Shown: positions 1-8,446, counted from the first letter of the stretch. The stretch: DNA of 64,000 bases from Neobacillus vireti (GCF_001026695.1 NZ_LDNB01000010.1:370860-434859); one strand, 5' to 3'. A program made the numbers and translations. Notes: a model not told the origin generated them from the sequence alone.

Positions 1-350
1 CCATTTGCACTTCCGACTGCTCTGATGGCCTTTTCATTTCCAATCGAAACAGCAATATCTTTGTAGGACCCCGTTTCCGCATAGGGGATTTTCGTTAACG
101 CGTTCCACACTGTTTTTTGAAAATTGGTTCCTTCATAATTGTAAGGGAATGTAAATTCTTGACGCCCCCCTTTAAAATATTCATCAAGTTGTTCAAAACA
201 CTCCACTAATACATTAGGAGTCTCGTCATGCTTACTATTTTCAGCTTGCTCCCGCTCAGAAAACATGATTGAACAGATCGCCTCAGCTGTTCCCCATATC
301 TCGATTACTCCAATTGGTGATCTATAATCTAATTTGTGTAGTTGCTCCAT
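1..350 (-). CDS. adaB: Methylated-DNA-[protein]-cysteine S-methyltransferase, C-terminal part outside window
   Basis: The reverse strand from the ATG at 350 reads MEQLHKLDYRSPIGVIEIWG and continues open to the window edge. It includes the segments FPYNYEGTNFQKTVWNALTK and YKDIAVSIGNEKAIRAVGSA, which are the typical DNA-binding part of O6-methylguanine-DNA methyltransferases. The catalytic PCHR motif would lie just past the edge, so it cannot be checked. It lies 24 bp after adaA on the same strand, the arrangement of the Bacillus adaAB adaptive-response operon. The family transfers a methyl group from O6-methylguanine to its own cysteine. Function is inferred from N-terminal sequence and context. 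Confidence 0.87.
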   Translation of the reverse strand, partial: MEQLHKLDYRSPIGVIEIWGTAEAICSIMFSEREQAENSKHDETPNVLVECFEQLDEYFKGGRQEFTFPYNYEGTNFQKTVWNALTKIPYAETGSYKDIAVSIGNEKAIRAVGSAN

Positions 351-374
351 ATAAAAACCTCCATATCAATAAAC

Positions 375-965
375 CTAATCGATGAGCCTTGATTGATTAT
401 TTTCATTATTTTTCAACTTTCGATATTCACTTGGTGAGCAATGTTTTAAACTGCGAAACACCTTGTAAAAATTAGAAGGACTTTGGAATCCAGCCTCATA
501 GCAAATCTCAAGGTTCGATCGATCTGTGCTTGTTAGAATATGTGCCGCTTTATCCACTCGGATTTTTTCCAAATAGCTGCGCGGAGTTTCGGACGTTTCC
601 TGCTTAAATAATCGTTCAAGATAATAGGAACTTACACCAACATGATTAGCAATATCCTGTAATTCCAGCTTTTGATTATATTGATTTACTAAGAAGGCAA
701 TGACATTTCTTACAAGTTCAATATGCGGGGATTGATCTGATTTTGGCTGACATCTTTTACATGCCCGAAAACCGGATTTTTCCAATTCATTAATGTCATG
801 ATAGAATTCCACATTTATTTTTTTCGGCTTCCTTGATCTACAAGAAGGACGGCAGAATATCTTGGTCGTTTTCACTGCTGTATAAAATAACCCATCATAT
901 TTACTATCACAAGCAATGATTTTCTCCCACATTTCTTCGAAAGAAAGATTGATACCAGCAGCCAT
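375..965 (-). CDS. adaA: AdaA: methylphosphotriester-DNA methyltransferase and AraC-type activator
   Basis: An N-terminal Ada zinc domain is followed by a C-terminal AraC helix-turn-helix domain (from about residue 85). With the start at 965 the four zinc cysteines fall at C38, C42, C69 and C72, in FCRPSC and ACKRC, which match the numbering of E. coli Ada. That ATG has a GGAGAGG site six bases upstream; an in-frame ATG at 998 has none and would overlap the upstream gene. In the family, methylation of the first cysteine by a DNA phosphotriester turns the protein into an activator of its own operon. adaB follows at once, so this is a complete adaptive-response pair. It is about 196 aa, near the 211 aa of B. 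subtilis AdaA. Confidence 0.92.
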   Translation of the reverse strand: MAAGINLSFEEMWEKIIACDSKYDGLFYTAVKTTKIFCRPSCRSRKPKKINVEFYHDINELEKSGFRACKRCQPKSDQSPHIELVRNVIAFLVNQYNQKLELQDIANHVGVSSYYLERLFKQETSETPRSYLEKIRVDKAAHILTSTDRSNLEICYEAGFQSPSNFYKVFRSLKHCSPSEYRKLKNNENNQSRLID

Positions 966-987
966 TATCCTCTCCGTCCTTTCTTGT

Positions 988-1759
988 TTAGCCTTCATAT
1001 AAATTTGAGGTATCTCTAGACTCTACTAATTGCTCAGCATTTTTTTCTAAAAAGGCCATATATTTGTCAGATAGCGCATTTCCGAAGCTAAATCGTTTCA
1101 CTCCTAATTCTTTTAGCTTATTACAGTTCGTTAATCCAGGTAAAGATAAAATGTTAAGTGGTGCATTTACATTCAACGTAATGATCCTTATCTCATCATG
1201 GTCGGCCAATCCAGGGACAAATATTCCATTTGCCCCACTCTCCACATAAGCCTTGGCTCGATCAATGGTTTCCAATAATGGGTTTTCCCTCTGAAAATAA
1301 GTATCCGTTCTAGCGTTAATATAAAAATGTTTATAACCATTATTATCTAAAGCGCTTCTAGTTTTAGCTAAAAGGTTACTGTGCTCGGAGATTGATCTTA
1401 ACCCTTTTTGCTTTTTGAATGAATCTTCAATATTGATTCCCGCAACTCCAACCGCAGCTGTTCTTAATACATTGTCAACAATGTCTTCTGTACTTTCACC
1501 ATAGCCTGCCTCAATATCAGCAGAGACAGGTATGTTCACATTATCAGCAATGGTTTTGATGATGCCAAGATGTCTTTCAAAATCAATTAATTCACCATCG
1601 TCATATCCAAGCGAATTCGCTATACCCCGACTCGTCGTTCCAATCGCTTTAAATCCTGCTTTCTCTAATGTTAAAGCGGATAGCAAATCCCAAGCATTTC
1701 CCAAAAAAAAGGATATCCTTCACTGTATGCAGATCATTAAATTCCTGTATTTTACTCAT
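988..1759 (-). pseudogene. PEP mutase/isocitrate lyase-family protein, frameshifted near its start
   Basis: The main frame (1704 down to 988) encodes about 238 residues with PEP-mutase-superfamily motifs: GTTSRGIANSLGYDDGE, SADIEAGYG, GINIEDS and INARTDTYF. The natural start is the ATG at 1759, with GGAGGAG five bases upstream, reading MSKIQEFNDLHTVKDIL. That frame breaks at a run of eight A (eight T on the coding strand) at 1703-1710; with seven it would continue as DILFLGNAWDLLSA, the expected family sequence. Either the gene is inactivated by a one-base insertion or this is a homopolymer sequencing error. The family cleaves or forms C-C or C-P bonds in 2-oxo/PEP-like acids; the substrate is unknown. 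It ends just before adaA. Confidence 0.8.
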
Positions 1760-2006
1760 TCTAACTCCTCCAAATCATTTATTTGAAGCCATTTTAACAA
1801 GTAACTACAGTCGATTTCGTCCTCATTCTTGCTCTTATGGTCCATGGAAACAAAAATTCTAATGTGATGCTGTTTAACCATACCATTTCCTATCTTCAAA
1901 AAGAATCTTTGTTATACTCCTTTCTAACAAATTTCCATTTTTTGCACTGTTCAAAATATAGGTTTCTGTTATAATGTGTTTGGAATAAAATTTAATAGCT
2001 AGAATT

Positions 2007-2095
2007 GTAGGGGGACCGGTGTTGCCGGTTGAGATAGCATCCTTAAGATGTTGACTCTTAGAACCTGATCTGGTTGAGACCAGCGGAGGGAACAT
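2007..2095 (+). promoter_or_regulatory. TPP riboswitch (THI box)
   Basis: The conserved TPP aptamer cores are present: TTGAGATAGCA near 2029 and ACCTGATCTGGTT followed by ACCAGCGGAGGGAA at 2063-2092. A -10 element TATAAT lies at 1970-1975. A terminator follows at 2128. By family knowledge, TPP binding favours the terminator and shuts off the downstream thiamine-precursor transporter. Confidence 0.95.
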
Positions 2096-2127
2096 ATTCT
2101 TAAACAAATAAAATTGTTTGCTTATAT

Positions 2128-2158
2128 GCGCCCTGGGTTCTCCCCTAGGGCGCTTTTA
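2128..2158 (+). terminator. Riboswitch-controlled terminator
   Basis: GCGCCCTGGG and CCCTAGGGCGC form a long GC-rich stem followed by TTTT, between the TPP aptamer and thiY. This is the expression platform of the THI box. Confidence 0.88.
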
Positions 2159-2181
2159 TTATGTACATAGGAGGAATAGGA

Positions 2182-3177
2182 ATGAAGAAGTGGATAATCG
2201 CAATATGTTCATTATTCATGATTGCTGGCTGTAGCAATTCGAATTCAGCATCAGAATCGAAAGAGAAAGACAAACATTCTCTGAAAAAGGTATCTGTCGT
2301 ACTAGATTGGACACCAAACACGAATCATACCGGTTTATATGTGGCAAAAGAAAAAGGCTATTTTAAAGATGAAGGATTAGATGTGGACATCATTATGCCA
2401 GGTGATGCTGGAGCAGATCAGCTTGTGGCTTCAGGTAAATCAGAGTTTGGCGTCAGCTATCAAGAATCGATCACACAAGCCCGGATTCAGGGTGTTCCTC
2501 TTGTTTCTATAGCGGCCGTAATTCAACACAATACATCTGGTTTTGCCTCACCCGCTTCAAAAAACATTGTCTCACCAAAGGACTTTGTAGGTAAAACATA
2601 CGGTGGCTGGGGCTCACCAGTTGAAAAATCGGTTATTTCTTCCTTAATGAAAAAAGAAAATGCCGATGTAAATAAAGTTTCGATTGTCAATATGGGAGAT
2701 ACTGATTTCTTTACAGCTGTGAAACGAGACATCGATTTCGCATGGATTTATTATGCCTGGACTGGTGTTGAGGCAGAGTTACGTGGAGAAAAGCTCAATA
2801 TGGTATATCTAACAGACTACTCTGATAAACTCGATTATTACACACCAGTTCTCGCAACAAATGAAAACATGATAAAAGAAAACCCAGATACAGTACAAGC
2901 TTTTGTAAAAGCTGCTTCCAAAGGGTATGAATTTGCAATTAAACATCCATCCGATGCTGCCGACATTTTAATTAAAGATATGCCTGACTTGGATCCCAAT
3001 CTTGTTAAGAAAAGTCAAGAATGGCTAGCATCTAAATATCAGGATGATGCACCAAGATGGGGCGAGCAAAAACAAAAAGTATGGGAAAATTATGCTTCAT
3101 GGATGTTTGACAATGGACTTCTTGAGAAAAAGCTTGATGCTAAAAAAGCATTTACAAATAAATTTTTACCACAATAG
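2182..3177 (+). CDS. thiY: Thiamine-precursor ABC transporter, substrate-binding lipoprotein
   Basis: An NMT1/THI5-like solute-binding protein of 331 aa. The N-terminus MKKWIIAICSLFMIAGC is a lipoprotein signal with the lipidated cysteine at 17. The segment VVLDWTPNTNHTGLYVAKEK is the family hallmark of pyrimidine (HMP or formylaminopyrimidine) binding proteins. I chose the ATG at 2182 because AGGAGG lies seven bases upstream; an in-frame ATG at 2161 would sit inside the riboswitch terminator tail and add MYIGGIG before the signal. It heads a TPP-riboswitch operon with thiX and thiZ, so it most likely captures a thiamine breakdown product or pyrimidine precursor outside the membrane. Confidence 0.92.
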   Translation: MKKWIIAICSLFMIAGCSNSNSASESKEKDKHSLKKVSVVLDWTPNTNHTGLYVAKEKGYFKDEGLDVDIIMPGDAGADQLVASGKSEFGVSYQESITQARIQGVPLVSIAAVIQHNTSGFASPASKNIVSPKDFVGKTYGGWGSPVEKSVISSLMKKENADVNKVSIVNMGDTDFFTAVKRDIDFAWIYYAWTGVEAELRGEKLNMVYLTDYSDKLDYYTPVLATNENMIKENPDTVQAFVKAASKGYEFAIKHPSDAADILIKDMPDLDPNLVKKSQEWLASKYQDDAPRWGEQKQKVWENYASWMFDNGLLEKKLDAKKAFTNKFLPQ

Positions 3178-3188
3178 GGGGTTATAAA

Positions 3189-3479
3189 ATGACAAATTCA
3201 CTGATCAGTATTCAAATCATACCAAAAACAAAAAATGGCGAAAGTGTTATTCCTTATGTAGATGAAGCAATCCGAGTGATTCAAGAGTCTGGGGTAAAAT
3301 TCGAGGTACATCCTCTTGAAACCACAATGGAAGGCGATTTACAGCAATTACTGCAGGTGATCACGAAAATGAATGAGCGCATGATTGAGATGGGCAGCAG
3401 TAACGTTATTTCCCAAATAAAAGTATTGTACCAGCCATCAGGCATCTCCATGGATCAGCTTACGGAGAAATATAGATAA
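3189..3479 (+). CDS. Thiamine-binding protein (MTH1187/YkoF-like family)
   Basis: A 96-aa protein with the pattern SIQIIPKT, YVDEAIRVIQESGVKFEVHPLETTMEG and a C-terminal SQIKVLYQPSG, typical of the small MTH1187/UPF0045 family with a ferredoxin-like fold. Members bind thiamine or its parts in the cytoplasm. It lies between thiY and thiX, its stop overlapping the thiX start by one base, and under the TPP riboswitch. Its exact job is not settled for the family; delivering or sensing imported thiamine-related compounds is the likely role. Confidence 0.85.
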   Translation: MTNSLISIQIIPKTKNGESVIPYVDEAIRVIQESGVKFEVHPLETTMEGDLQQLLQVITKMNERMIEMGSSNVISQIKVLYQPSGISMDQLTEKYR

Positions 3480-4240
3480 TGGTGAAAATCATAGCGAAAG
3501 GGTGGAGACCGTTAACGGTTCTCCTCCTTTTATTCATTGTATGGGAAACGGTTGCGATTAAATCTGGAGTTCCGGATTGGCTTTTACCCACTCCGACAAA
3601 AATATTTTATGAGGGTTTCAATGGTTGGTTTAACTTTTACCCAAATTTATTATCAACAATCAAATTATCCTTACTAGGATTTGCATTAGGTTTATTAATC
3701 GGGTTACTAACAGCTATTCTATTGCACTTGCTCCCTTTCATTCGGGAATCGATTTACCCGTTGCTAATCATCTCACAAAACATTCCTATTATCGTCCTAG
3801 CTCCTCTTTTAGTGATTTGGTTTGGCTTTGGATTATTACCAAAAATGATCGTCATCACTCTCGTTTGCTTTTTTCCAATTACAGTTGCCGCATTAGATGG
3901 CTTTAAGCAAACCTCCAATGAGTTAAAGCATTACATGATTATGGCAGGAGCATCGAATAAGCAATTATTTTGGAAGCTAGAGCTTCCCTATGCCCTTCCT
4001 TCCCTATTTTCAGGTTTAAAAATATCCGCTACTTATAGTGTCATGGGTGCAGTTATTTCTGAATGGCTTGGTGCTAAGGAGGGTATCGGTGTTTATATGA
4101 CGCTTGCCTCCTCTTCCTTCCGTACAGATAGAGTTTTTGTAGCCATATTTGCTATTGTGGCATTAAGTTTATTATTTTTTTCTATCATCGTTCTGATTGA
4201 ACGCTGGCTCGTTCGGTGGCAGTTGAAGGGGGCGAAATGA
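3479..4240 (+). CDS. thiX: Thiamine-precursor ABC transporter, permease
   Basis: A 253-aa inner-membrane permease with about six hydrophobic segments. The EAA-loop region reads MIMAGASNKQLFWKLELPYALP, which contacts the ATPase, as in the SsuC/TauC/ThiX permease group. Start GTG/ATG overlap with the preceding stop, and its TGA overlaps the thiZ ATG (ATGA), showing translational coupling. Together with thiY and thiZ it makes a complete importer. Confidence 0.91.
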   Translation: MVKIIAKGWRPLTVLLLLFIVWETVAIKSGVPDWLLPTPTKIFYEGFNGWFNFYPNLLSTIKLSLLGFALGLLIGLLTAILLHLLPFIRESIYPLLIISQNIPIIVLAPLLVIWFGFGLLPKMIVITLVCFFPITVAALDGFKQTSNELKHYMIMAGASNKQLFWKLELPYALPSLFSGLKISATYSVMGAVISEWLGAKEGIGVYMTLASSSFRTDRVFVAIFAIVALSLLFFSIIVLIERWLVRWQLKGAK

Positions 4241-5058
4241 AAGTGAGTCATCTTACTGTTTCAAATATTTCTAAGCAATTTGACAAGAATGAAGTGATCA
4301 AAAATCTCGCATTCACTGTAGAAAAGAATGAGTTTGTCTCAATTCTTGGTCCATCTGGCAGCGGGAAAAGTACCATTTTCAGTCTAATCGGAGGAATCCT
4401 CTCACCGGATCAAGGAACCATTCACTTAGATCATCAAGTCATTAACGGAAAACGGGGGTTTATTAGCTATATGCCACAAACCCCTTCTCTCCTTCCTTGG
4501 AGAACGATTGTCGAAAATGTATTGCTTGGGCAAGAGCTTCAAGGAAAAAAAGAAAAAGAAGCAGCATTAGACATGATCGATATCGCTGGATTAACGGGTT
4601 ATGAAAATGCGTATCCTCATGAATTATCAGGTGGTATGAAACAAAGAGTTTCCTTTATTCGAGCATTATTAAGTCCCCAATCCATCATTTGCTTGGACGA
4701 ACCTTTTTCGGCACTAGATGAATTAACACGACTTGATATGCAAAAATGGCTTTTATCTATTTGGGAAGAACATCGAAGAACCATCCTATTCGTGACACAT
4801 AATATTGAAGAAGCATTATTTCTATCTGACCGAATTATTGTTTTATCGAATAAACCTTCTCAGGTGGCAGCCGAATTTCATGTTCCTTTTTCACGTCCCA
4901 GAGAGGAAAGTCTATTTCTAGAAGACGAGTTCTTAGAATGGAAAAGGAAAATTTACTATTCTCTTAGAAAAGCGCAAGCGCCCTGTTCAGCGGCGTATGG
5001 CCTGGAGCATTCCAACCGAGATAAAGGAAACACGGTGAGCATCGCTGCCCGATGTTGA
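4237..5058 (+). CDS. thiZ: Thiamine-precursor ABC transporter, ATPase with repeat-derived tail
   Basis: An ABC ATPase with Walker A GPSGSGKST, signature LSGGMKQR, Walker B IICLDEPFSALDE and a switch histidine (FVTHNIEEA). The ATG at 4237 is preceded by AGGGGG and overlaps the thiX stop; a longer frame from 4216 lacks this support. The normal family end is near KIYYSLRK (about 4975). The last 30 or so residues (AQAPCSAAYGLEHSNRDKG and on) come from a dispersed DNA repeat that has replaced the native stop. The core ATPase looks intact, so the protein may still work. It powers uptake by ThiY/ThiX. Confidence 0.92.
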   Translation: MKVSHLTVSNISKQFDKNEVIKNLAFTVEKNEFVSILGPSGSGKSTIFSLIGGILSPDQGTIHLDHQVINGKRGFISYMPQTPSLLPWRTIVENVLLGQELQGKKEKEAALDMIDIAGLTGYENAYPHELSGGMKQRVSFIRALLSPQSIICLDEPFSALDELTRLDMQKWLLSIWEEHRRTILFVTHNIEEALFLSDRIIVLSNKPSQVAAEFHVPFSRPREESLFLEDEFLEWKRKIYYSLRKAQAPCSAAYGLEHSNRDKGNTVSIAARC

Positions 5059-5113
5059 CTTATCGTAGGGCGGAGTGCGAAGGACACTAGCCGCTAGGGC
5101 GCTGGAGCTGGAC
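4967..5113 (+). repeat. Dispersed repeat element, copy 1
   Basis: A GC-rich block (richer than the flanks) starts with GAAAAGCGCAAGCGCC and ends with GGCGCTGGAGCTGGAC. The same two ends, with a different middle, bound the block at 63810-63928 on the other strand. The outer AGCGCC/GGCGCT bases are an inverted pair. No protein is encoded. It overlaps the 3' end of thiZ and separates it from the TatD gene. Confidence 0.75.
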
Positions 5114-5173
5114 AATTCTCAAAGTAAAAATTATATACTTTCTTATTTTCTCAAATACAGGAGAGTGATTACG

Positions 5174-5947
5174 TTGCTAAAAATGATTGATGCGCATATT
5201 CATTTGGATCATTATAACGATCAAGAAATAAAGGATATCATTGAAAGGGACTCATCTTTAGAAGCACTAATATCCGTTTCTTTTGATTTAGAATCAAGTA
5301 AAAAAAATAAGGATCTTGCCAACATATACTCAAAGGTTAAACCAGCTTTTGGCTATCATCCTGAACAAACTCCCCCTACAGAGAAACAAATGGCTGAACT
5401 TTTCAGTTGGATCAAGAGTCATCAAAATGATATGGTCGCAATTGGTGAAGTAGGGCTCCCTTATTATTTAGGAAAAGAACAAAAACTAACGACTCTTCAA
5501 CGTAGCCAATACATTGAACTATTAGAAGCATTTATTAAACTAAGTAAGGAATTAGAAAAACCTATCGTCCTTCATGCTGTTTATGAAGATGCACCGATCG
5601 TTTGTGATCTTTTGGAGAGATACTCCCTTCCAAAAGCCCATTTCCATTGGTTCAAAGGTGATTCCAAAACGATAAAGCGAATGGCAGATAACGGGTACTA
5701 CATTTCTGTCACGCCCGATGTTTTGTATGAGGAGGAAATTCAACATCTTGTTCAATCCTATCCACTTCAGCAAATAATGGTCGAATCAGATGGCCCTTGG
5801 CCTTTTGAAGGACCTTTCACTGGAAAGATGACCCATCCTTTCATGATGAAAGAATCTATTAAAACCATATCCCAAATTAAGAAGCTTTCAATAGATGAGG
5901 TATTTCATCACATTTTTAAGAGTGCTAAATCTTTCTTTTCTATTTAA
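5174..5947 (+). CDS. TatD-family metal-dependent hydrolase
   Basis: An amidohydrolase-superfamily protein of 258 aa with DAHIHLDHY near the start (HxH metal site), IGEVGLPYY, VLHAVYEDA, HFHWFKGD and VESDGPWPFEG (late metal Asp). The TTG at 5174 has AGGAGAG eight bases upstream; the ATG at 5183 is too far from it. Upstream sequence in this frame is repeat DNA. TatD enzymes are known as nucleases, but this diverged subgroup sits in the thiamine-precursor import locus. A hydrolase acting on an imported thiamine breakdown product is possible but unproven. Confidence 0.82.
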   Translation: MLKMIDAHIHLDHYNDQEIKDIIERDSSLEALISVSFDLESSKKNKDLANIYSKVKPAFGYHPEQTPPTEKQMAELFSWIKSHQNDMVAIGEVGLPYYLGKEQKLTTLQRSQYIELLEAFIKLSKELEKPIVLHAVYEDAPIVCDLLERYSLPKAHFHWFKGDSKTIKRMADNGYYISVTPDVLYEEEIQHLVQSYPLQQIMVESDGPWPFEGPFTGKMTHPFMMKESIKTISQIKKLSIDEVFHHIFKSAKSFFSI

Positions 5948-6022
5948 AGGAAGCAGGATTACTGCTTTCTCTTTTTTATTATAGGGTGAATAATCTCCAT
6001 GACCCTGTTATCACAATAATAA

Positions 6023-6048
6023 GCGAACAGTGATAGTCACTGTTCGCC
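6023..6048. repeat. Palindrome, GGCGAACAGTG family (copy 1)
   Basis: GCGAACAGTG and CACTGTTCGC form a 10-bp perfect stem around ATAGT. It is one of four such palindromes in the window and lies between two co-directional genes, where it could act as a terminator, though no T-run follows. Confidence 0.7.
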
Positions 6049-6145
6049 ATAAGAACTGCCGCATCAAAGAAGATAGAATATTAAAAAGGTCTTGAAATAT
6101 TTGTATTGCGTGTATACTCTATTAAAAAGCAAGGAGGAATGTCAC

Positions 6146-6928
6146 GTGATTAGAAAGCTTACAGACCAAGACCATCATCAGGTTCTCTCTTTTTTAAGTG
6201 AGGAACCATCTATTAATCTATTTATCATAGGGGATTTAGAAGTGTTCGGATATGATTCCGAATTCCAGGAAATTTGGGCAGAGTTTGCTGAACAGAACAC
6301 AATTAAAGCTGTTCTTCTAAGATTTCATCATTCATTTATTCCCTATGCTAAGGGTGAATTCGATACAGAGGGATTCGTTTCCATTATGAAACAGTACAAC
6401 CAACCCCTTCCATTATCTGGAAAGAGTGACATCATTGAGAAATTCGAAGCCTTTCCTGAACTAGCACTTGGTAAGAAACAAGTTACTTTCTTTGCAGAAT
6501 GCCTTTCGGATGAATGTCTTAGTGCCGATGACGTCGAGTTTAAAAAGGCGACTATCGATGATGTAGATCAAATAATTGAATTGCGCAGTTCAATTGAAGA
6601 ATTTAATGTTAGAAGTGATGCACGCGATATCCTTTTTCAAGCAATGGAATCCAATACAACAAGAACCTATTATACCGTTGAAAATGATGTCATGACTGCA
6701 TGTGTGTCAACAACAGCAGAAAATTCGATGTCGGCCATGATTGTTGGCGTCTGTACTCGCAAGGAATATCGCCGTAAGGGACTCGCAACCGCAATCATGC
6801 AAAAGTTATTTAAGGACGTACTCGACGAAGGGAAAACACTTTGTCTTTTTTACGATAACCCTGCAGCAGGCCGGATTTATAAACGACTTGGCTTTAAGGA
6901 TATTGGGCTGTGGACAATGTATCGCTGA
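6146..6928 (+). CDS. GNAT-family N-acetyltransferase
   Basis: About 260 aa. The C-terminal third holds the acetyl-CoA site: VGVCTRKEYRRKGLATAIMQ (motif A, R-x-x-G-x-A) and NPAAGRIYKRLGFKDIG (motif B). The N-terminal half, with NLFIIGDLEVFG, belongs to a two-part GNAT type in which the first half is degenerate. The GTG at 6146 is chosen because AGGAGG stands eight bases upstream. Substrate unknown; it stands alone. Confidence 0.85.
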   Translation: MIRKLTDQDHHQVLSFLSEEPSINLFIIGDLEVFGYDSEFQEIWAEFAEQNTIKAVLLRFHHSFIPYAKGEFDTEGFVSIMKQYNQPLPLSGKSDIIEKFEAFPELALGKKQVTFFAECLSDECLSADDVEFKKATIDDVDQIIELRSSIEEFNVRSDARDILFQAMESNTTRTYYTVENDVMTACVSTTAENSMSAMIVGVCTRKEYRRKGLATAIMQKLFKDVLDEGKTLCLFYDNPAAGRIYKRLGFKDIGLWTMYR

Positions 6929-6965
6929 TGATTATTGGGACAGGGAGCCTAATTAAAAATATAAG

Positions 6966-7006
6966 CAAAAAGGTGCCTGACACCCAATGGGTGTCAGGCA
7001 TCTTTA
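6966..7006. repeat. Palindrome, TGCCTGACACC family (copy 1)
   Basis: TGCCTGACACCC (6974-6985) and GGGTGTCAGGCA (6989-7000) form a perfect 12-bp stem flanked by A- and T-rich ends, so it can end transcription in both directions between the convergent GNAT and MerR-like genes. Confidence 0.8.
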
Positions 7007-7017
7007 ATTTCATTTCC

Positions 7018-7281
7018 TCACATTTTTTTAGCTAGTCTTTCTTTTATTTCTGGAATACTGTGCCCCTGTTTTTTCAAGTCTTGTATTTCTTTGATTTTGA
7101 CTAATGTTTCTTCTCTGGGGAACCGTCGGGTTAGGTTTTCTTGTTCCTGCTTAAAAGGAAGCATCCCTTCTTCTGTATAAAATTTTAGAGTACTGTAACG
7201 ACATCCGCTAAGACGTACTAGCTCCCCAATAGAGACAAATTCGGAAGCTAATATTTTTTCCATCGAACGTTGACGGGACAT
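7018..7281 (-). CDS. MerR-like helix-turn-helix protein
   Basis: An 87-aa protein: SIGELVRLSGCRYSTLKFYT is a MerR-type winged-helix start, followed by EEGMLPF and LVKIKEIQDLKKQGHSIPEI, the second half of the MerR DNA-binding domain. There is no effector domain. It starts 13 bp after the stop of the 331-aa gene, so the two form an operon. It probably binds DNA; the direct heptad repeats upstream of its partner are a candidate site. Confidence 0.75.
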   Translation of the reverse strand: MSRQRSMEKILASEFVSIGELVRLSGCRYSTLKFYTEEGMLPFKQEQENLTRRFPREETLVKIKEIQDLKKQGHSIPEIKERLAKKM

Positions 7282-7294
7282 TTTCTCCCCCCTG

Positions 7295-8290
7295 TTATAA
7301 GGATAGTGGGTATTTTCTTAACCGGACACCATGAACAGGTATTCGATATAGCTTGGCAGATGGTACAGCTTCATATAGGACATTATCAATCTTGATTAGC
7401 GGTACTTCACCCTCACGTATCACCGTAAAGATATGACCTTTACTTTCCAGCCTCGCTTTTATATCACGTAAACGCTCCTCTTTATTGGCAAAGACCTTTT
7501 CCGTATCAATAAATACTGATTGGGATCGTTCAATAACAGGAAACACAAAATTGATTCCCGACCCTGAAGCTGTGGACATTACATCCTTTTTTGATTTTAA
7601 AAAATTCTTTATTCCCATTTCTATGGTTTTATGAATCGTAATCGGGAAGACCTGTTTAGCCAGCGAGCTGCTCCCTTGTAATTCAAAGATGCGCTCCGCA
7701 ACCCGTTTCAATTCCTCTCTTGAGAAGAAATCATGAATACAACCGCTTTCCCTTAACAACCAAAGCATTAGGATGGCTTCGTCTGTCATTGGCCCAGTTT
7801 CTAATGTCTCAGCACGAAGGCTTTCCGTCAATCTTGAAAACAGCTCGGAGTTACTGCGGTATTCCTTCATTGAGATGCCAGCTGTGACATATTCCAAATC
7901 ACAACCAAGTAGCGCTGGGATTTCTTCCAAAGCGTTAGCTTCAGTTAGAGCAACGGCAAAAGCGTGCTCCACTTCTTTCAACATTTTTTTCGATAGCTTG
8001 GTTACCTTCTTAAGATATTGAGGAAGCTGTTCACTTAATGTTTCCTTTTTACTAAAAAGTGTTTTTAAAACAGCTTTATGATACCTCGAAATCTCTGGAG
8101 AGTTCAAATCCTCCTGATTTAAAATAAGGAAATCACCCTCCGTTTTAAAGCCGTTATCCAAATATAATTCTAAAATCGTTGCTGCAGCCATACAACGCAA
8201 AAATACCTTCTTTGCTGTCGTTAAATGAAGACTATCCTGGGCGTTGAGTGCTATTACGGAAAAGTTTTGCGCAAAACTGAGTTCCTTCAT
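7295..8290 (-). CDS. Protein of unknown function, operon partner of MerR-like protein
   Basis: A 331-aa soluble protein; start ATG at 8290 behind GGGGGG. Residues 1 to about 210 are helical with the segments LHLTTAKKVFLRCMAAATIL and GPMTDEAILMLWLLRESGCI, which loosely recall the GPP34 (Golgi phosphoprotein 3-like) fold; this is a weak impression only. The C-terminal 90 residues (IERSQSVFIDTEKVF to the end) look like a separate alpha/beta domain. No catalytic motif was recognised. Confidence 0.6.
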   Translation of the reverse strand: MKELSFAQNFSVIALNAQDSLHLTTAKKVFLRCMAAATILELYLDNGFKTEGDFLILNQEDLNSPEISRYHKAVLKTLFSKKETLSEQLPQYLKKVTKLSKKMLKEVEHAFAVALTEANALEEIPALLGCDLEYVTAGISMKEYRSNSELFSRLTESLRAETLETGPMTDEAILMLWLLRESGCIHDFFSREELKRVAERIFELQGSSSLAKQVFPITIHKTIEMGIKNFLKSKKDVMSTASGSGINFVFPVIERSQSVFIDTEKVFANKEERLRDIKARLESKGHIFTVIREGEVPLIKIDNVLYEAVPSAKLYRIPVHGVRLRKYPLSL

Positions 8291-8323
8291 AAACGTCCCC
8301 CCTGGTTCAAAAAATAAGTGTAA

Positions 8324-8353
8324 TTACTTACTACTTACTACATACTACTTACG
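8324..8353. promoter_or_regulatory. Heptad direct repeats upstream of the MerR-linked operon
   Basis: On the reverse strand TAAGTAG, TATGTAG, TAAGTAG and TAAGTAA follow each other at 7-bp spacing, 34 to 63 bases before the start codon at 8290. Iterated short sites at a promoter suggest a regulator-binding array. Confidence 0.45.
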
Positions 8354-8446
8354 ATTTAATGATATCAAATATGGAAAAGAATGTAAAGTAAGAAAGTGTC
8401 TTTGTTCCCTTAACAGATTAGTCCTTTATCGCCTTGAATAACTGTC

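Noticed and set aside
1874..2107. Reverse frame over the TPP riboswitch
   Set aside because: It is antisense to a well-conserved RNA and has no family similarity.
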